From the NCBI GenBank assembly GCA_900549015.1, contig URMH01000012.1, positions 1-60,063 on the forward strand: 60,063 bases of DNA. The letters are read 5' to 3'. Numbering within the stretch: the stretch's first letter is position 1; every line of letters starts with the position of its first letter. Under the pieces are notes generated by a model. That model did no database searches, was not told the origin of the DNA, and saw only the letters and a list, made by a program, of their open reading frames with translations. Below are positions 59,219-60,063 of this stretch, one piece after another. This DNA comes from an uncultured Blautia sp. (lineage in GTDB: Bacteria > Bacillota > Clostridia > Lachnospirales > Lachnospiraceae). The position numbers and the translations under genes were made by a program.

Positions 59219-60063
59219 TTAAGCGTTGCTCGCTACTTTATCAAGAAGTCTTGCGGAATCCCGCTTTGCTTTTCTTGTTGAGTGAGCGTAAATGTTCATT
59301 GTGGTACTGACATCGGAATGTCCTAACAGTTCCTGTACATCTTTCGGAGCAGCTCCATTCGAGAGCAGGTTGCTGGTGTAGGTATGTCGTAACTGGTGAA
59401 AGTGAAAATCTTCAAATCCTTCCAGCTTTTTTGATACTGACCTGCAAGCAATGCCGAGTGTACTCGGCAGTTCCAGACTGCCATCCGGTCTGAGGCAGAC
59501 AAAGGATATTTCTTTATAATCTGCCGGGACTTCCTGTGTTCCGTCAAGGTGATAGTATTCATAATACACCCTGTTTTTCACATGCACCTCTTTGTAGTAG
59601 TTGCGGTGGTAAAGTTCCCCGTACTGCATCCGGCTTTTCAGTTGTTCCCGTCTTGCTGCTTTCAATATTTCAGTCAGCGTATCTCCAAAATCAACAATCC
59701 TTACTTTCTTTCGCTTGGTCGTTCCAATCACATTTTTATGCTTTGCACCGTCGTAACGGATACTTCTTTTAATGGTCAGGCATTGATCTTCAAGGTTGAT
59801 GTCCTGCCATGTAAGACCACAGGTTTCACCGATGCGAAGTCCTGCATAATATGCAATCTGAATCGGCAGGATCGCAGGTGGATTTTTCTTTTCCAGATAC
59901 TTGATAAGTTGCTCATAATCCTCATGTGAAATCGGCTGTGTGCCATCTTCGACTTCATCATCGGAAAAGAGGTCAACTTCCTCTGCCTGTTTTTTCAGCT
60001 TAATATACTGCATCGGATTGAAACTGATTAACTGTTTTGGAAATACTGCAAAACGGAATGACT
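59219..60063 (-). CDS. Tyrosine site-specific integrase, N-terminus beyond window
   Basis: The frame continues past the right edge (SFRFAVFPKQLISFNP before the first internal Met). The catalytic domain has AGLRIGETCGLTW (Arg I), HQLRHTY (HxxR), LLGHSD (His) and MNIYAHS (Tyr nucleophile), so the active site is complete. The middle has a basic MRYDGAKHK-type sequence for core binding (SIRYDGAKHKN). It is the integrase of an integrative conjugative element or phage whose body lies to the right. Confidence 0.9.
   Translation of the reverse strand, partial: SFRFAVFPKQLISFNPMQYIKLKKQAEEVDLFSDDEVEDGTQPISHEDYEQLIKYLEKKNPPAILPIQIAYYAGLRIGETCGLTWQDINLEDQCLTIKRSIRYDGAKHKNVIGTTKRKKVRIVDFGDTLTEILKAARREQLKSRMQYGELYHRNYYKEVHVKNRVYYEYYHLDGTQEVPADYKEISFVCLRPDGSLELPSTLGIACRSVSKKLEGFEDFHFHQLRHTYTSNLLSNGAAPKDVQELLGHSDVSTTMNIYAHSTRKAKRDSARLLDKVASNA

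Overview
The window looks like chromosomal DNA of a Gram-positive anaerobic gut clostridium, most likely Lachnospiraceae. The evidence is the clostridial block TIGR04086 - SCIFF - SCIFF maturase - fused secDF - recJ - apt - rel - MBL hydrolase - hemZ - hisS - aspS, strong AGGAGG ribosome sites, many TG-extended -10 promoters, no outer-membrane genes, and moderate-to-low GC. The genus cannot be fixed from the sequence alone.

Layout. 1-3.1 kb: a CNNM/CBS membrane protein cut by the left edge and a cell-wall-anchored Pro/Glu/Thr-rich surface protein. 2.8-17.9 kb: the conserved core block named above (peptide maturation, secretion, DNA repair, (p)ppGpp, haem-type radical SAM, two aminoacyl-tRNA synthetases), ending in a scar where a CDP-alcohol phosphatidyltransferase start is joined to a cardiolipin synthase end. 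18.4-34.5 kb: an envelope-transport region. It holds a lipoprotein; a MacAB-like set with two adaptors; then a two-component system interleaved with a beta-propeller/solute-binding lipoprotein, two sugar-type ABC permeases, a third adaptor, a MacB-like fragment and a CBM9-like protein. Four divergent promoters here share one precisely spaced motif, so I read 25.1-34.5 kb as a single regulon and as the best candidate for an undescribed system. 34.5-42 kb: LUD protein, DegV, argS, a membrane Ser/Thr kinase paired with a secreted Pro-rich protein, a HAD phosphatase and a CPBP protease. 41.7-44.7 kb: CsoR/CopA copper efflux with a CopZ-like domain that can probably also be made separately. 44.7-48.2 kb: a YtrA-type GntR/ABC operon with a textbook operator. 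48.2-50.9 kb: a pseudouridine synthase, then rpsB-tsf.

Downstream of tsf the character changes (50.9-60 kb): phased repeats; a three-gene DUF3791/DUF3990 ADP-ribosyltransferase-like cassette; a decayed nucleoside phosphorylase; an orphan eutJ; a thiamin salvage operon (thiW-thiM-thiE-HAD-thiD) behind a canonical TPP riboswitch plus a second TPP-like but non-canonical RNA; a 5'-truncated FtsX-type permease; and a tyrosine integrase running off the right edge. This region reads as an accessory island and the edge of an integrative element.

All calls come from reading the sequence. Family names rest on recognised motifs and remembered family features, not on searches.
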